Shown: positions 25,883 through 35,787, numbered from the stretch's first letter. The stretch: DNA of 64,000 nt from Devosia sp. 66-22 (GCA_001899065.1 MKUZ01000022.1:62001-126000), one strand, 5' to 3'. Translations and numbers: made by a program. The notes: generated by a model from the letters alone, not told the origin.

Positions 25883-27405
25883 CGGGCGCGCAACACCAGC
25901 CGGGCCGCGAGCCCGCTCTCCTTCGCGGTCGCCCGCAGTCCGCGCGGCGTGCGCGCGAAGCTTGCCGCGATCACACCGCCCTCGCGGTCGAGCAGGGCGG
26001 GGGCAGCGCCCTCGGGCAGGCGGTCGAACTCGAACTCCAGCCAGTCGCCGGCCGACAGCCGCACGCCCAGTTGCTCGTTGAGCGCATAGGGCCGGCCGTT
26101 GGTGTGGTGGAAACTGAGCGCGAAGCCTTCGGCCTCGAGCGGCACGATCCCCGCTGCCTCGTCCGGCCGCACGTCCGGATGAGCAGCGCCGCCGGCCACG
26201 GCGAAGGACACGCCCGCGCCGCGATAGCCATAGGCCCAGGCCGGCACCTCGGCAGGGGCATCGGCGATGATGGCGCGGAGGACGTCCTCGTTCCAGGTGC
26301 AGTTGCCGATCTTCATCGCCTCGAGCAGCGCGTCGAGCGTTGCCTGCGCGCCGGCAGGCGAGGGGCGCGGTCCGCCCTGCGCGAAACCGACGATATCGCT
26401 CCAGCCCTCGGGTGGCGCGATCGAGGCGGGCGACGTGCGCGTGTCGATCTTCTTCCACGGCCAGAAGTTCCAGCCGATGTCATGCGTCTCGTACAGCCGG
26501 TGCGCCGCATAGAGCCAGTGGAGGTTGTTCTCGCCACCCTCGCCCATATAGATGGGCAGGCCGAGCCGCTCGCGCGCGTCGAGATACTCCGCGATATGAG
26601 CGCGGTCGGGCGGCATCCAGTAGCGGTGGAACTGGAGAACGCTGTTCTCGTCCCACGCCTCGGTGAAGATCGACCAGTTGGTCGCCCAGTGCGCGCCCTC
26701 ATACATGATGAGATGGTCGGGATCGATGGCACGGACCGCCAGCGTGAGGTCCTTGTAGAGCGCCACCAGTTCATTGGGATACTTGTGCTGCCACTCATTG
26801 GGCAGCGGCTCGTTGAGCAGGTCGTAGCCCATCACCACCGTTTCGTGCCGGTAGCGTCGTGCCAGCTCCTGCCACAGGGCGATCGTCCTGTCGCGGTAGC
26901 GCGCGGGATCGATGAACAGGTCCGGCTCGCCACGTGGCGAGTCGTCGATATTGGTGCCGGTCTGCCCGCCGGGTGCGCCGTGGAGGTCAAGCAGCAGCCA
27001 CAGATTGTGCGTGCGGCACCATTCGACGCAGCGGTCGATCAGGGCGTGGCCCGCCTCGATCGGGCTGCCGTCCTCGTCCTGCACGATCCGTGCGCTGATG
27101 GGGAGGCGGATATGGTCGAAGCCGCTTTCGGCGATGCGCCGCACGTCGTCTTCGTTGAAGAAATTGGCGCGAAAACCCTGCCAGAAGCTGCCCGCCGCGT
27201 CGCCGCCCACGAGGTCCACGAACAGCGCCTCGATCTGGCGCGGCGAGTCCTTGGGGCTCGTCTTCCACATATAGCCTTCGGGCAGCAGCCAGTTGCCGAT
27301 GCCCATGCCGCGCAGCAGCAGGGGCCGGCCGGCACCGTCGACGATGGCGGCGCCTTCACGGCGGACGAAGCCCGAGAAATCGGCGGGGCGGCGGATAAAG
27401 GGCAC
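25879..27405 (-). CDS. Glycoside hydrolase family 5, cytoplasmic
   Basis: 508 residues with no signal peptide, so it acts on imported oligosaccharides. The (beta/alpha)8 barrel covers about 15-375: LRGMGIGNWLLPEG, FDHIRLPISA, LLLDLHGAPGGQTG, the acid/base Glu199 in DLLNEPLP, HFRY-type HRYWMPP, and the nucleophile Glu289 in YMGEGGEN. A beta-rich region of about 110 residues follows. The layout resembles bacterial exo-beta-glucanase or glucosylceramidase-like GH5 members. It is the last gene of a sugar importer operon, 15 bases after the permease. Confidence 0.85.
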   Translation of the reverse strand: MPFIRRPADFSGFVRREGAAIVDGAGRPLLLRGMGIGNWLLPEGYMWKTSPKDSPRQIEALFVDLVGGDAAGSFWQGFRANFFNEDDVRRIAESGFDHIRLPISARIVQDEDGSPIEAGHALIDRCVEWCRTHNLWLLLDLHGAPGGQTGTNIDDSPRGEPDLFIDPARYRDRTIALWQELARRYRHETVVMGYDLLNEPLPNEWQHKYPNELVALYKDLTLAVRAIDPDHLIMYEGAHWATNWSIFTEAWDENSVLQFHRYWMPPDRAHIAEYLDARERLGLPIYMGEGGENNLHWLYAAHRLYETHDIGWNFWPWKKIDTRTSPASIAPPEGWSDIVGFAQGGPRPSPAGAQATLDALLEAMKIGNCTWNEDVLRAIIADAPAEVPAWAYGYRGAGVSFAVAGGAAHPDVRPDEAAGIVPLEAEGFALSFHHTNGRPYALNEQLGVRLSAGDWLEFEFDRLPEGAAPALLDREGGVIAASFARTPRGLRATAKESGLAARLVLRAR

Positions 27406-27420
27406 GACTGGCTCCGGAGG

Positions 27421-28248
27421 TTACTTGAGGCCCGACAGGGTGAACCCCTGGACGATGTGGCGCTGGAAGATGACGAAGACGACGAACATGGGCACCACCA
27501 TCAGCGCCGCCGCCGCCATCTGCAGCGACGGATTGACGGCAAGTTGCTGGTTGAGCAGCGAGAGCCCGACCGAGAGCGTGTAGAGCTTCTGGTCGTTGGC
27601 GATGATGAGCGGCCACAGGAAACTGTTCCAGCCGGCGATGAAAGTGAGCACCGCCTGCACCGCGAAGATCGGCACCGCCAGCGGCACGATGATCGACACG
27701 AAGATGCGCATCTCGCCGGCGCCGTCGAGCCGCGCTGCCTCGATCATCTCGTCGGGAATGGTGCTCATGAACTGGCGGAACAGGAAGATGTTGAAGCCGC
27801 TCACCAGCGTCGGCAGCGCGATGCCGGCCAGCGTATTGGTGAGCTTCATCGCATTGAGGATGAGGAAGGTCGGGATCATGGTGACCTGCACCGGGATCAT
27901 CATCGTCGCGAGCACGAGGAAGAACATCCAGCGCCGGCCGCGGAACTCGAACTTGGCGAAGCCATAGCCCGCCATCGCCATGATGAGGAGGCCGAGGAAG
28001 GAAATGGCGACGACCAGCAGCGTGTTGACGAGGTAGCGGCCGAAATCGAGCTGGACGAAGAGCGTGACATAGTGCTCGAGGGTCGGGGCCAGCGGCAAGA
28101 GCGTCGGCGGGAAGTCGAGCGCTTCGCGCTGCGGCTTGAACGAAGCGAGCAGCATCCACAGGAACGGGAATGCCGTGATCAGTGCGCCGATGGCGAGCGC
28201 CACGGCGACCATGATGGTGAGCGTGCGCTGGGCGGGGCTGGCGTTCAT
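27421..28248 (-). CDS. Sugar ABC permease (MalG type)
   Basis: 275 residues from the ATG at 28248, which overlaps the partner permease stop as ATGA. Six membrane segments are visible. The cytoplasmic coupling motif reads EMIEAARLDGAGEMRIFVSI, and the C-terminus ends in IVQGFTLSGLK as in the MalG/UgpE group. It pairs with the permease encoded upstream. The operon has no ATPase gene. Confidence 0.9.
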   Translation of the reverse strand: MNASPAQRTLTIMVAVALAIGALITAFPFLWMLLASFKPQREALDFPPTLLPLAPTLEHYVTLFVQLDFGRYLVNTLLVVAISFLGLLIMAMAGYGFAKFEFRGRRWMFFLVLATMMIPVQVTMIPTFLILNAMKLTNTLAGIALPTLVSGFNIFLFRQFMSTIPDEMIEAARLDGAGEMRIFVSIIVPLAVPIFAVQAVLTFIAGWNSFLWPLIIANDQKLYTLSVGLSLLNQQLAVNPSLQMAAAALMVVPMFVVFVIFQRHIVQGFTLSGLK

Positions 28249-29120
28249 TCGAGGTCGCGCCTCCTGAGCCGGAGCTGCAGCAGCGTGACGGCGGCGATGA
28301 TCACGAACAACACCAGCGAGCCGGCGCTGGCATAGCCGAACTGGCTGCCGCGGAAGCCCTCCTTGTAGATGAACAGCGACACCGAGGTGGTGTGGCCGAG
28401 CGGTCCGCCATCGGTGAGCACGAACGGCTCGTCGAAGAACTGCAGCCAGCCGATCAGCGTCGTCACCGTCACGAAGAACAGGGCGTAGGAGAGGAGGGGG
28501 ACGGTGACGAACCGCGTGCGCTGCCAGCCATTGGCGCCGTCGAGCGCCGCCGCTTCGTAGTAGTCGCGCGGAATGCCCTGGAGCGCGGCGAGCAGGATGA
28601 TGATGTTGAGCCCGGTGCCGCGCCACACCGCGACAAGGCCGACGGAGAATTTCGCCAGCGTCGGGTCGGACAGCCATTGCACCGGCTTCACGCCGACCAG
28701 CGACAGCAGATAGTTCAGCAGGCCAAACTGCGTGTTGTAGAGATAGCTCCACACCAGCGAGATGGCGACGATGCCGGTGATCGCCGGCACGAAATAGAAG
28801 GCGCGGAGCGCGCGGAAGAACGGTCCCTGCGAGCGGTTGAGCAGCAACGCCACGCCGAGCGACAGCAGCACCACGCAGGGGACGCCCAGCCCGACGAAGA
28901 AAACGGTGTTCCACAGCGCCTGCCAGAAATCCGGATCGCGGAACAGCTTGGCGTAGTTGCTGAGGCCCACCCATTTGATGTTGGACCAGCGGGCGAGACC
29001 GCCCAGATTCATGTTGGTGAGGCTGACGAGCCCGGCGACGAGAATGGGGAACACGCCGAAGGTCGCGAGCAGGAGCATCGCTGGGCCGACAAACACATAG
29101 GGGGCGAGGCGGCGGGTCAT
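28245..29120 (-). CDS. Sugar ABC permease (MalF/UgpA type)
   Basis: 291 residues, six predicted helices. It starts with RRLAPYVFVGPAMLLLATFG, and the coupling motif YYEAAALDGANGWQRTRFVT lies near residue 195. LTDGGPLGHTTSVSLFIY is typical of the MalF/UgpA family. It follows the binding-protein gene after 70 bases that contain a strong hairpin. Confidence 0.9.
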   Translation of the reverse strand: MTRRLAPYVFVGPAMLLLATFGVFPILVAGLVSLTNMNLGGLARWSNIKWVGLSNYAKLFRDPDFWQALWNTVFFVGLGVPCVVLLSLGVALLLNRSQGPFFRALRAFYFVPAITGIVAISLVWSYLYNTQFGLLNYLLSLVGVKPVQWLSDPTLAKFSVGLVAVWRGTGLNIIILLAALQGIPRDYYEAAALDGANGWQRTRFVTVPLLSYALFFVTVTTLIGWLQFFDEPFVLTDGGPLGHTTSVSLFIYKEGFRGSQFGYASAGSLVLFVIIAAVTLLQLRLRRRDLE

Positions 29121-29145
29121 GGGGCGCGAGACTTGCAGGGAATGC

Positions 29146-29178
29146 GCGCCGCCGCCAGCATTGTGCCAGCGGCGGCGC
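29146..29178 (-). promoter_or_regulatory. Intercistronic hairpin between binding protein and permeases
   Basis: A perfect 10-base-pair GC stem (29146-29155 with 29169-29178, arms GCGCCGCCGC and its complement) with a 13-base loop lies 12 bases after the binding-protein stop. Such stems commonly protect the upstream message or attenuate the permease genes, which keeps the binding protein more abundant. Confidence 0.6.
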
Positions 29179-29190
29179 AGGGAGGAGGGC

Positions 29191-30408
29191 TTAGTTGATG
29201 CTCTCGCCGGCGGTCGCCGCCGCGAGATTGGCGAGGGCCGTAGCGCGGTCGGCGCCGGTGAGGACGATCGAGTTCAGCGCCTTGAGCAGTTCGCTGCCCA
29301 CGCCGCCGTCCCAGTTCGAGACCATCGGCAGCACCTTGGCGTCGGCGAGCTGGGCAGCATAGACCGTGACCAGAGGATCGTCGGCGAGCGCCGGATCGGC
29401 CAGCGCGGCCTTCACCGAGGGCAACTCGCCATTGAGCTTGAACCACTCGACCTGCGTTTCGGGCTTGGACAGGAATTCGAGCAGCTTCAGCGACTCGTCC
29501 GGCGCGTCGGTCGTGGCGAAGACGCCCATGTTTGAACCGGCGAACAGCGACGTGCCCGACGCACTGCCCTTAGGCAGCGTGGTGATGCCCCATTTGCCGT
29601 CGAGCTCGGGCGCGGCGCCGGCGATCGCCTTGGCGAGATAGGGGCCGCTCACCAGCATTGGGGCGATGCCCGAGATGAAGCCCTGGGTCTGGTCGAAGTC
29701 GCCGTTCTTGGGCACGCTGCCATCGGCATGCAGGCCGGTGTAGAGATCGACCGCGGCGGCGAAGCCGGGCGAGGTGAAGTCGACATTGCCGTCGGCATTG
29801 ACGATGTCGCCGCCATTGTCCCAGGTCATCACCACCGGCAGCGGGCTGTCCCATTGCGGGATGTAGTAGCCGTACTGGCCGTCGCCGCGCGCGGTGAGCG
29901 TCTTGGCCATGGCGCGCAGCTCGTCCCAGGTGGCCGGCGGATTGGCGAAGCCGGCCGCCTCGAGGATGTCCTTGCGGTAGAACAGCACGCGCGTGTCGCT
30001 GATCCACGGCACGCTGACGATCTGGCCGGCGACGGCGGTGGCGTCACCGGCGACGCCGTCGGCGAAGTTCTCGGGGGCGAGGCCGGGATAGCCGGCGACG
30101 AGGTCGTTGAGCGGCAGCAGGGCGCCGGCATCGGCGAAGGTGCGCAGCTTGCTGAGGCCGATCTGCACGACATCGGGACCCTGTCCGGACGCGACCGAGG
30201 TGGTGAGCTTTTCATCGACCGCATCCCACGGGATCGCGACGGTCTCGACGTCGATGCCGGTCTCGGTCTCGAACGGGGCGACGAGGGCGTCGAAATTGGC
30301 CGACGAGTCGCCCATGATCCACACCGTCACCGGCGCGGCGAGCGCCGTTCCACTGAGCAATAGGGTAGCGAGCCCGGCCAAGGCCGAGATTGTGGTAGTC
30401 CTCCGCAT
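29191..30408 (-). CDS. Sugar ABC transporter, extracellular solute-binding protein
   Basis: 405 residues with a signal peptide (ISALAGLATLLLSGTALAA). The mature protein resembles the MalE/UgpB family: VTVWIMGDSSANFDALVAPFE, DVVQIGLSKLRTFADAGALL, VPWISDTRVLFYRKDILEAAG, and a late NGELPSVKAAL. It lies 32 bases after the ROK regulator gene on the same strand, so both may share the ROK promoter. With GH5 at the end of the operon, the ligand is probably a beta-linked oligosaccharide. Confidence 0.9.
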   Translation of the reverse strand: MRRTTTISALAGLATLLLSGTALAAPVTVWIMGDSSANFDALVAPFETETGIDVETVAIPWDAVDEKLTTSVASGQGPDVVQIGLSKLRTFADAGALLPLNDLVAGYPGLAPENFADGVAGDATAVAGQIVSVPWISDTRVLFYRKDILEAAGFANPPATWDELRAMAKTLTARGDGQYGYYIPQWDSPLPVVMTWDNGGDIVNADGNVDFTSPGFAAAVDLYTGLHADGSVPKNGDFDQTQGFISGIAPMLVSGPYLAKAIAGAAPELDGKWGITTLPKGSASGTSLFAGSNMGVFATTDAPDESLKLLEFLSKPETQVEWFKLNGELPSVKAALADPALADDPLVTVYAAQLADAKVLPMVSNWDGGVGSELLKALNSIVLTGADRATALANLAAATAGESIN

Positions 30409-30440
30409 GATGTCCTCTCTTGTTGTCGTTGAATGGCCGC

Positions 30441-31676
30441 TCAGAGCGGCCGGTAGCTAAGCTCCAGCGTCTCTCCCACAGGTTCCGCCTCACCCTCCGC
30501 GGCGCGGATCGGCGAGGCCCCGGGTGGGACGTCGAAGTTGAAGAACTGCTGCACCACGAGCCCGGCCGCGCCGCGCGTCCACGCGTCGTCGTTCCACTCG
30601 TGCACATCGATGCGGCGCTTTTCGCCGAAGGCGAGGCGCTCGAACTCGCCGGTCATCGCCTTCTTGAAATAGGGCAGGAAGCGCACGCCTTCGCCGCCCA
30701 GCACCAGCACCTCGGGGTCGAACATGTTGACGAGGGCGGCGAGCCCGCGCCCGAGCCCGCCGCCAGCCCGGTCGAGGACGGCCAGGGCGTCGAAATTGCC
30801 GGACTGGGCCAGCGCCAGGACGTCGTCGGCCGAGCATTTGCGATAGTCGTCGGAGCGCTCATGCAGCTGCTTGACGATCGATTGCTCCGAGACATAGGCC
30901 TCGAGGCAGCCATGGCGACCGCACTCGCAGAGCCGGCCGTCGATGGCGATGGGGATATGGCCGACTTCGCCGGCGCCGCCGCGATGGCCGCGGAAGATCC
31001 CGCCATTGACCACGAGCCCCGCGCCCACGCCGCGGCCGATGGTCATCGCCGCCACCGACTGGGCCTGGCGGCCGAGGCCGAACAGGTGCTCGCCCAGGGC
31101 GAAGGCGTTGACGTCATTGTCCACCCAGACGCGCAGGCCCGCTTTTTCCGCGATCAGCCGCGCGACCGGCACATAGTGCCAGCCGATGCGGCTGCTCTCG
31201 GTAACGATCCCCTGGCGGGCGTCGACGATGCCGGGGAGGGCGAGGCCGATGCCGGAGACGCGCGAAACGGGCGTGCCGCTCTGCGCGATCAGCTCGAGCG
31301 CGAGCTCGGCGCAGGCCGTGGCGACCTGCTCAGGCTGGTGCGCGTCCACGGCGCGGCGCTGCCCCGCGATGACAGTTGTCGAGAGGTCGGTGAGGACGCC
31401 CTGAAGCTCGGTCTCGGTCAGCTTGATGCCGATGGCGAAATGATTGCTGTAGTTGAGGCTGAGCGGCCGGCGGCGCTGCCCGGCGGACTCGGGATCTTCG
31501 CGCAGCAGACCCTCCTCGATCAGCTCGCTGGTGATGAAGGTCACCGCGGCGCCCGAGAGACCCGTGAGGTCGGCCAGCTCGCTGCGCGCGATCGATCCCG
31601 CCCGCCGGATCTCATTGACGATCAGCCGCCGGTTGAGGGCCCGGCTGGTGCCGGCATTGGTCGCGTGCCTTGGCAT
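30441..31676 (-). CDS. ROK-family transcriptional regulator
   Basis: 411 residues. A winged helix-turn-helix at about 15-75 (NRRLIVNEIRRAGSIARSEL, LTGLSGAAVTFITSELIEEG) precedes a ROK sugar-binding domain. That domain has GIGLALPGIVD, VWVDNDVNAFALGE, TIGRGVGAGLVVNG and the zinc motif CECGRHGCLEAY. It is the NagC/XylR/Mlc type, a repressor released by a sugar. It heads the GH5 importer operon. A promoter whose -10 lies inside a perfect dyad is just upstream, so it probably represses itself and the operon. Confidence 0.92.
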   Translation of the reverse strand: MPRHATNAGTSRALNRRLIVNEIRRAGSIARSELADLTGLSGAAVTFITSELIEEGLLREDPESAGQRRRPLSLNYSNHFAIGIKLTETELQGVLTDLSTTVIAGQRRAVDAHQPEQVATACAELALELIAQSGTPVSRVSGIGLALPGIVDARQGIVTESSRIGWHYVPVARLIAEKAGLRVWVDNDVNAFALGEHLFGLGRQAQSVAAMTIGRGVGAGLVVNGGIFRGHRGGAGEVGHIPIAIDGRLCECGRHGCLEAYVSEQSIVKQLHERSDDYRKCSADDVLALAQSGNFDALAVLDRAGGGLGRGLAALVNMFDPEVLVLGGEGVRFLPYFKKAMTGEFERLAFGEKRRIDVHEWNDDAWTRGAAGLVVQQFFNFDVPPGASPIRAAEGEAEPVGETLELSYRPL

Positions 31677-31712
31677 CTGTCCTCCCTGGGGCGGCTTTGC
31701 CGCTCACCAATA

Positions 31713-31731
31713 CTTAATTCATTTAATTAAG
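31713..31731. promoter_or_regulatory. Operator-like dyad of the ROK regulator
   Basis: CTTAATT (31713-31719), five bases, then AATTAAG (31725-31731) form a perfect 7-base inverted repeat in otherwise GC-rich DNA. AT-rich dyads of this shape are typical NagC/Mlc/XylR sites. It covers the -10 box of the minus-strand promoter, so a bound ROK protein would block transcription. Confidence 0.7.
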
Positions 31732-31749
31732 AGACGAACGAGAAGTCAA
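31721..31749 (-). promoter_or_regulatory. Promoter of the ROK regulator and sugar operon
   Basis: On the minus strand TTGACT (31749-31744), 17 bases, then TTAAAT (31726-31721). The spacing is ideal, five of six -35 bases fit the consensus, and the -10 is inside the dyad. The start point would fall about 35-40 bases before the regulator ATG. Confidence 0.6.
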
Positions 31750-31761
31750 GCCCGCCAGGTT

Positions 31762-31815
31762 TTTACGCCCGCATTACGCCGGTTCGCCCATGTCAGATGG
31801 CGGCTTTACGCCCGC
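31762..31815 (+). promoter_or_regulatory. Two KdpE-box-like direct repeats before kdp
   Basis: TTTACGCCCGC occurs at 31762-31772 and again at 31805-31815, 43 bases apart, about four helical turns. The E. coli KdpE site upstream of kdpFABC has a T-rich run followed by TTTACACCCCGCCCG, which these copies resemble (the first is preceded by extra Ts, the second followed by CCCG). They are probable binding sites for the KdpE encoded at 39309-39998. Confidence 0.6.
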
Positions 31816-31843
31816 CCCGCCTACCTCCGCTCCATCCCAACCG

Positions 31844-31942
31844 ATGGAGCAGGCGATGCTTGCCGATCTTCTCTATTTCCTCGGCGGGGCCGCGGCCTTC
31901 GGGCTGATCGCGGCCTCCGTCACGCTGGCGGGGAGGCTGTGA
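31844..31942 (+). CDS. Small membrane protein heading the kdp operon (32 aa)
   Basis: A 32-residue frame (ATG 31844, or 31856 for 28 residues) with one hydrophobic helix, LLYFLGGAAAFGLIAASVTL, ending AGRL. Its TGA shares a base with the kdpF ATG (TGATG at 31940-31944). From general knowledge, short LLY...RL membrane peptides often precede kdpF in many bacteria, but I know of no assigned function. The tight overlap supports translation. Confidence 0.55.
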   Translation: MEQAMLADLLYFLGGAAAFGLIAASVTLAGRL

Positions 31943-32031
31943 TGAGCTTCGATGTCGGCCTCGGCCTGCTGTTTGCCGCCGTGATCCTTGTCTATGGCCT
32001 CGTGGCGCTTGTGCGCCCGGAAAAGTTCTGA
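31942..32031 (+). CDS. kdpF: KdpF, small subunit of the K+-transporting ATPase
   Basis: 29 residues: [19 protein letters not shown] and then [11 protein letters not shown] single membrane helix ending in RPEKF is the hallmark of KdpF, which stabilises the KdpABC complex. The start overlaps the upstream small frame; kdpA begins 7 bases after the stop. Confidence 0.9.
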   Translation: MSFDVGLGLLFAAVILVYGLVALVRPEKF

Positions 32032-32038
32032 GGCGGCC

Positions 32039-33730
32039 ATGGCTCAGGATATCCTGCAATTCGTCCTGTTTGGCGCTGTGCTCGTGGCGCTCGCCATTCC
32101 CCTCGGCGCCTACATGGCGCGCGTCTTTGCCGGCGAAGCCAGCTTCCTGCGCTGGCTCGAGCGGCCGATCTTCACCGCCGCCGGCATCCGGCCCGAGCAG
32201 GGGCAGCACTGGAGCGCCTATGCGCTGGCGCTGGTCGCGTTCAATCTCGCCGGCTTCGCGCTGCTGTTCCTGATCCTCAGGTTCCAGCACCTGCTGCCGT
32301 GGAACCCGCTCGGGCTCCCCGGGCTCAGCGGCCACCTCGCCTTCAACACGGCGATCAGCTTCGTCACCAACACCAACTGGCAGAGCTATGGCGGCGAGAC
32401 CACCATGAGCTATCTGAGCCAGATGGCGGGGCTGACGACGCAGAACTTCGTCTCCGCCGCCTCCGGCATGGCCGTCGCTGCCGCCGTGGCGCGCGGCCTC
32501 GCCAGCAAGCAGCTCCGCACCATCGGCAACTTCTGGGCGGACATGGTTAGAGCAACGCTCTACGTGCTGCTCCCGATCTCCATCGTTCTCGCGCTGCTGC
32601 TCGTCTGGCAGGGCGTGCCGCAGACGCTCGACACGTCGCTGACAGCCACGACGCTCGAGGGCGCCGAGCAGACCATCGCCATCGGCCCGGTCGCCGGGCA
32701 GATCGCCATCAAGCAGCTCGGCACCAATGGCGGCGGCTTCTTCAACGTCAACTCGTCGCATCCCTTCGAGAACCCGACGGCGATCGCCAACTTGCTCGAA
32801 GTCCTCGCTATCCTCGTGATCCCCGTCGCCTTCTGCTTCACCTATGGCCGCATGGTCGGGGATCGCCGGCAGGGGCGGGCGCTGTTCGCGGCGATGGGCA
32901 TCCTGTTCGTCGTCGGCCTCGGCGCCATCTACGCCTCCGAGATCCAGCCCAACCCGCTCTATCCCGCCAATGTCGTCGCTGCCGACGGCAATATGGAGGG
33001 CAAGGAAGTGCGGCTGGGCGTCGGCAATTCCGCGCTCTGGGCGGAAGTGACAACGGCCGCCTCCAACGGCTCCGTCAACTCGATGCATGACAGCTTCTCG
33101 CCGCTGGGCGGCATGGTGGCCATGCTCAACATGCAGCTGGGCGAGGTGATCTTCGGCGGCGTCGGCGTCGGCCTGACGGGCATGCTGCTGCTGGTGATCG
33201 TCACGGTGTTTCTTGCCGGCCTGATGGTGGGCCGTACGCCCGAATATCTGGGCAAGAAGATCGAGGCACGTGAGATCAAGCTCGCCGCCCTCACTCTCCT
33301 GGTGATGCCGATCGGCGTCCTCGCCTTCTCGGCGTTGTCGCTCGTCGTCGGCACCGGCCAGAGCGCCGTTCTGAACCAGGGTCCGCACGGCCTCACCGAG
33401 CTGCTCTACGCCTACAGCTCGGCCACCGGCAATAACGGCTCCGCCTTCGCCGGCCTCACCGCCAATGTCGACTGGCACAACACCTTCCTCGGGTTGGCGA
33501 TGCTGCTCGGCCGCTTCGGCTACATCATCCCGATCCTCGCCATATCAGGCTCGCTCGCCGCCAAGAGAACCGCGCCCGCTTCGGCCGGCACCTTCCCGAC
33601 CCATGGGCCGGTGTTCGTCACCCTGCTCGTCGCGACCATCCTGATCGTCGGCGCGCTCACCTTCCTGCCCGTGCTCGCCCTCGGTCCGATCGCCGAACAT
33701 CTGTCGATCGCCGCCGGGCAGAGCTTCTGA
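32039..33730 (+). CDS. kdpA: KdpA, potassium-binding channel subunit
   Basis: 563 residues from the ATG at 32039, with GAGGCGG as ribosome site. It is the ion-selective membrane subunit of the Kdp pump, with about ten helices. Selectivity-filter and family motifs are [41 protein letters not shown] (in part), TEYLGKKIE-type [14 protein letters not shown], and [16 protein letters not shown]. The length is typical. Five bases separate it from kdpB. Confidence 0.97.
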   Translation: MAQDILQFVLFGAVLVALAIPLGAYMARVFAGEASFLRWLERPIFTAAGIRPEQGQHWSAYALALVAFNLAGFALLFLILRFQHLLPWNPLGLPGLSGHLAFNTAISFVTNTNWQSYGGETTMSYLSQMAGLTTQNFVSAASGMAVAAAVARGLASKQLRTIGNFWADMVRATLYVLLPISIVLALLLVWQGVPQTLDTSLTATTLEGAEQTIAIGPVAGQIAIKQLGTNGGGFFNVNSSHPFENPTAIANLLEVLAILVIPVAFCFTYGRMVGDRRQGRALFAAMGILFVVGLGAIYASEIQPNPLYPANVVAADGNMEGKEVRLGVGNSALWAEVTTAASNGSVNSMHDSFSPLGGMVAMLNMQLGEVIFGGVGVGLTGMLLLVIVTVFLAGLMVGRTPEYLGKKIEAREIKLAALTLLVMPIGVLAFSALSLVVGTGQSAVLNQGPHGLTELLYAYSSATGNNGSAFAGLTANVDWHNTFLGLAMLLGRFGYIIPILAISGSLAAKRTAPASAGTFPTHGPVFVTLLVATILIVGALTFLPVLALGPIAEHLSIAAGQSF

Positions 33731-33735
33731 GGTTC

Positions 33736-35787
33736 ATGATGACCAAAGCAACATCCACCACCGCCGAAATCGGCCTGTTCAACGGCGCCATCCTGCGCCG
33801 CGCCCTCGGCCAGGCCGTGCTCAAGCTCAATCCGCGCGGCCTGGCGCGCAACCCGGTGATCTTCGTCACCAGCCTGACGGCCGTGCTCGTCACCATCCTC
33901 GTCATCCGCGACGGCGTCGCGGGTGCCGACAGCTTCGGTATCGGCATCCAGGTCGCGATCTGGCTGTGGTTCACCGTGCTGTTCGCCAATTTCGCCGAGG
34001 CCATTGCCGAGGGCCGGGGCAAGGCGCGTGCCGATGCGTTCCGCGCCACGCGCTCGACGACGCGCGCCAAGGTGCTCGCCGATCCACGCCGCCGCGACAT
34101 CCATCATCCCAAGGATGCGGCGGCGCTCGAGGAGGGCGACGTCGTCCTCGTCGAGGCCGGCGATATCGTGCCCACCGATGGCGAGGTGATCGAAGGCGTC
34201 GCCTCGGTGGACGAGAGCGCCATCACCGGCGAGTCCGCACCCGTCATCCGGGAGTCGGGCGGCGACCGCTCCTCGGTCACCGGCGGCACGCGGCTGGTCT
34301 CCGACTGGCTGGTGGTCAAGGTCACGGCCCGCCCCGGCGAGACCTTCCTCGACAAGATGATCGCGCTGGTCGAAGGCGCCAAGCGCCAGAAGACCCCCAA
34401 CGAGATCGCGCTCGACATCCTGCTCGCCGCGCTGACGCTGGTGTTCCTGTTCGTGGTCGTTTCGCTGCCGGTGTTCGCGATGTGGAGCGGCACCGAGATC
34501 CCGGTGATCTATCTGGCGGCGCTGTTCATCACGCTGATCCCGACGACCATCGGCGGGCTGCTCTCGGCCATCGGCATCGCCGGCATGGACCGGCTGGTGA
34601 AGGCCAATGTGATCGCCAAATCGGGCCGCGCCGTCGAAGCCGCCGGCGATATCGACGTGCTGCTCCTCGACAAGACCGGCACCATCACCTTCGGCAACCG
34701 CATGGCCGACGCCTTCATGCCGCTGCCTGGCATCACCGAACAGCAGCTCGCCGAGGCGGCCCATCTCGCCTCGCTCGCCGACGACACGCCCGAGGGCAAG
34801 TCGATCGTCGCGCTGGCGCAGAAGCGCTTCGCCCTGCGCAACGACACGGCCAGTGGCGCAAGCTTCGTGCCCTTCACCGCGCAGAGCCGCATGTCGGGCG
34901 CCAACCTCAAGGACGGCACCAGCATCCGCAAGGGTGCGGCCGACGTCATCCTGCGCCATGTCAACCAGCCGGCGAGCCACGAGCTCGACCGCATCGTGCG
35001 CACCATCGCCTCCTCGGGCGGCACGCCGCTCGTCGTTGCCGAGGACACGCGCATCCTGGGCGTGGTGCATCTCAAGGACGTGGTCAAGCCCGGCATCCGC
35101 GAACGCTTCGACGAGCTGCGCCGCATGGGCATCCGCACCGTGATGATCACCGGCGACAACGCGCTCACCGCCGCCGCCATCGCGGCCGAAGCCGGTGTCG
35201 ACGATTTCCTCGCCGAGGCCACGCCCGAAAAGAAGCTCGAGCTGATCCGCAGCACGCAGGCCGATGGCCGCCTCGTCGCCATGTGCGGCGACGGCTCCAA
35301 CGACGCGCCCGCGCTCGCCCAGGCCGATGTCGGCGTGGCGATGAATTCGGGGACCCCCGCCGCCAAGGAAGCGGGCAATCTCGTCGACCTCGACAGCGAT
35401 CCGACCAAGCTCATCGAGATCGTGCTGGTGGGCAAGCAATTGCTGATTTCGCGCGGTGCGCTGACCACCTTCTCGATCGCCAACGACGTGGCGAAATACT
35501 TCGCCATCCTGCCGGCGCTGTTCGTCACCGCCTACCCAGGTCTGGCAGTGCTCGACATCATGCGGCTCGGCACGCCGAGTTCGGCAATCCTCAGCGCGCT
35601 GATCTTCAACGCGCTGGTCATCGTCGCACTGATCCCGGTGGCGCTGCGCGGTGTCAAATACGTTCCCGCCTCGGCCTCGGCATTGCTGGGCCGCAATCTC
35701 CTCATCTACGGTGTGGGTGGCCTCGTGGCGCCCTTCATCGGCATCAAGCTCATCGACCTCGTCGTCGATCTGCTGCGTCTCGCCTGA
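33736..35787 (+). CDS. kdpB: KdpB, P-type ATPase subunit
   Basis: 683 residues (ATG 33736; a second ATG follows directly). It hydrolyses ATP to drive K+ uptake. The phosphorylated Asp312 lies in [14 protein letters not shown]. The actuator loop is [14 protein letters not shown]; the hinge is [18 protein letters not shown], where Ser replaces the common Thr of [30 protein letters not shown] is standard KdpB. It has about seven membrane helices. Confidence 0.97.
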   Translation: MMTKATSTTAEIGLFNGAILRRALGQAVLKLNPRGLARNPVIFVTSLTAVLVTILVIRDGVAGADSFGIGIQVAIWLWFTVLFANFAEAIAEGRGKARADAFRATRSTTRAKVLADPRRRDIHHPKDAAALEEGDVVLVEAGDIVPTDGEVIEGVASVDESAITGESAPVIRESGGDRSSVTGGTRLVSDWLVVKVTARPGETFLDKMIALVEGAKRQKTPNEIALDILLAALTLVFLFVVVSLPVFAMWSGTEIPVIYLAALFITLIPTTIGGLLSAIGIAGMDRLVKANVIAKSGRAVEAAGDIDVLLLDKTGTITFGNRMADAFMPLPGITEQQLAEAAHLASLADDTPEGKSIVALAQKRFALRNDTASGASFVPFTAQSRMSGANLKDGTSIRKGAADVILRHVNQPASHELDRIVRTIASSGGTPLVVAEDTRILGVVHLKDVVKPGIRERFDELRRMGIRTVMITGDNALTAAAIAAEAGVDDFLAEATPEKKLELIRSTQADGRLVAMCGDGSNDAPALAQADVGVAMNSGTPAAKEAGNLVDLDSDPTKLIEIVLVGKQLLISRGALTTFSIANDVAKYFAILPALFVTAYPGLAVLDIMRLGTPSSAILSALIFNALVIVALIPVALRGVKYVPASASALLGRNLLIYGVGGLVAPFIGIKLIDLVVDLLRLA

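Noticed and set aside
25624-28335. A 903-codon plus-strand frame over the GH5 and permease genes
   Set aside because: Its residues are a low-complexity Arg/Glu/His-rich shadow of the real minus-strand genes, with no recognisable domain.
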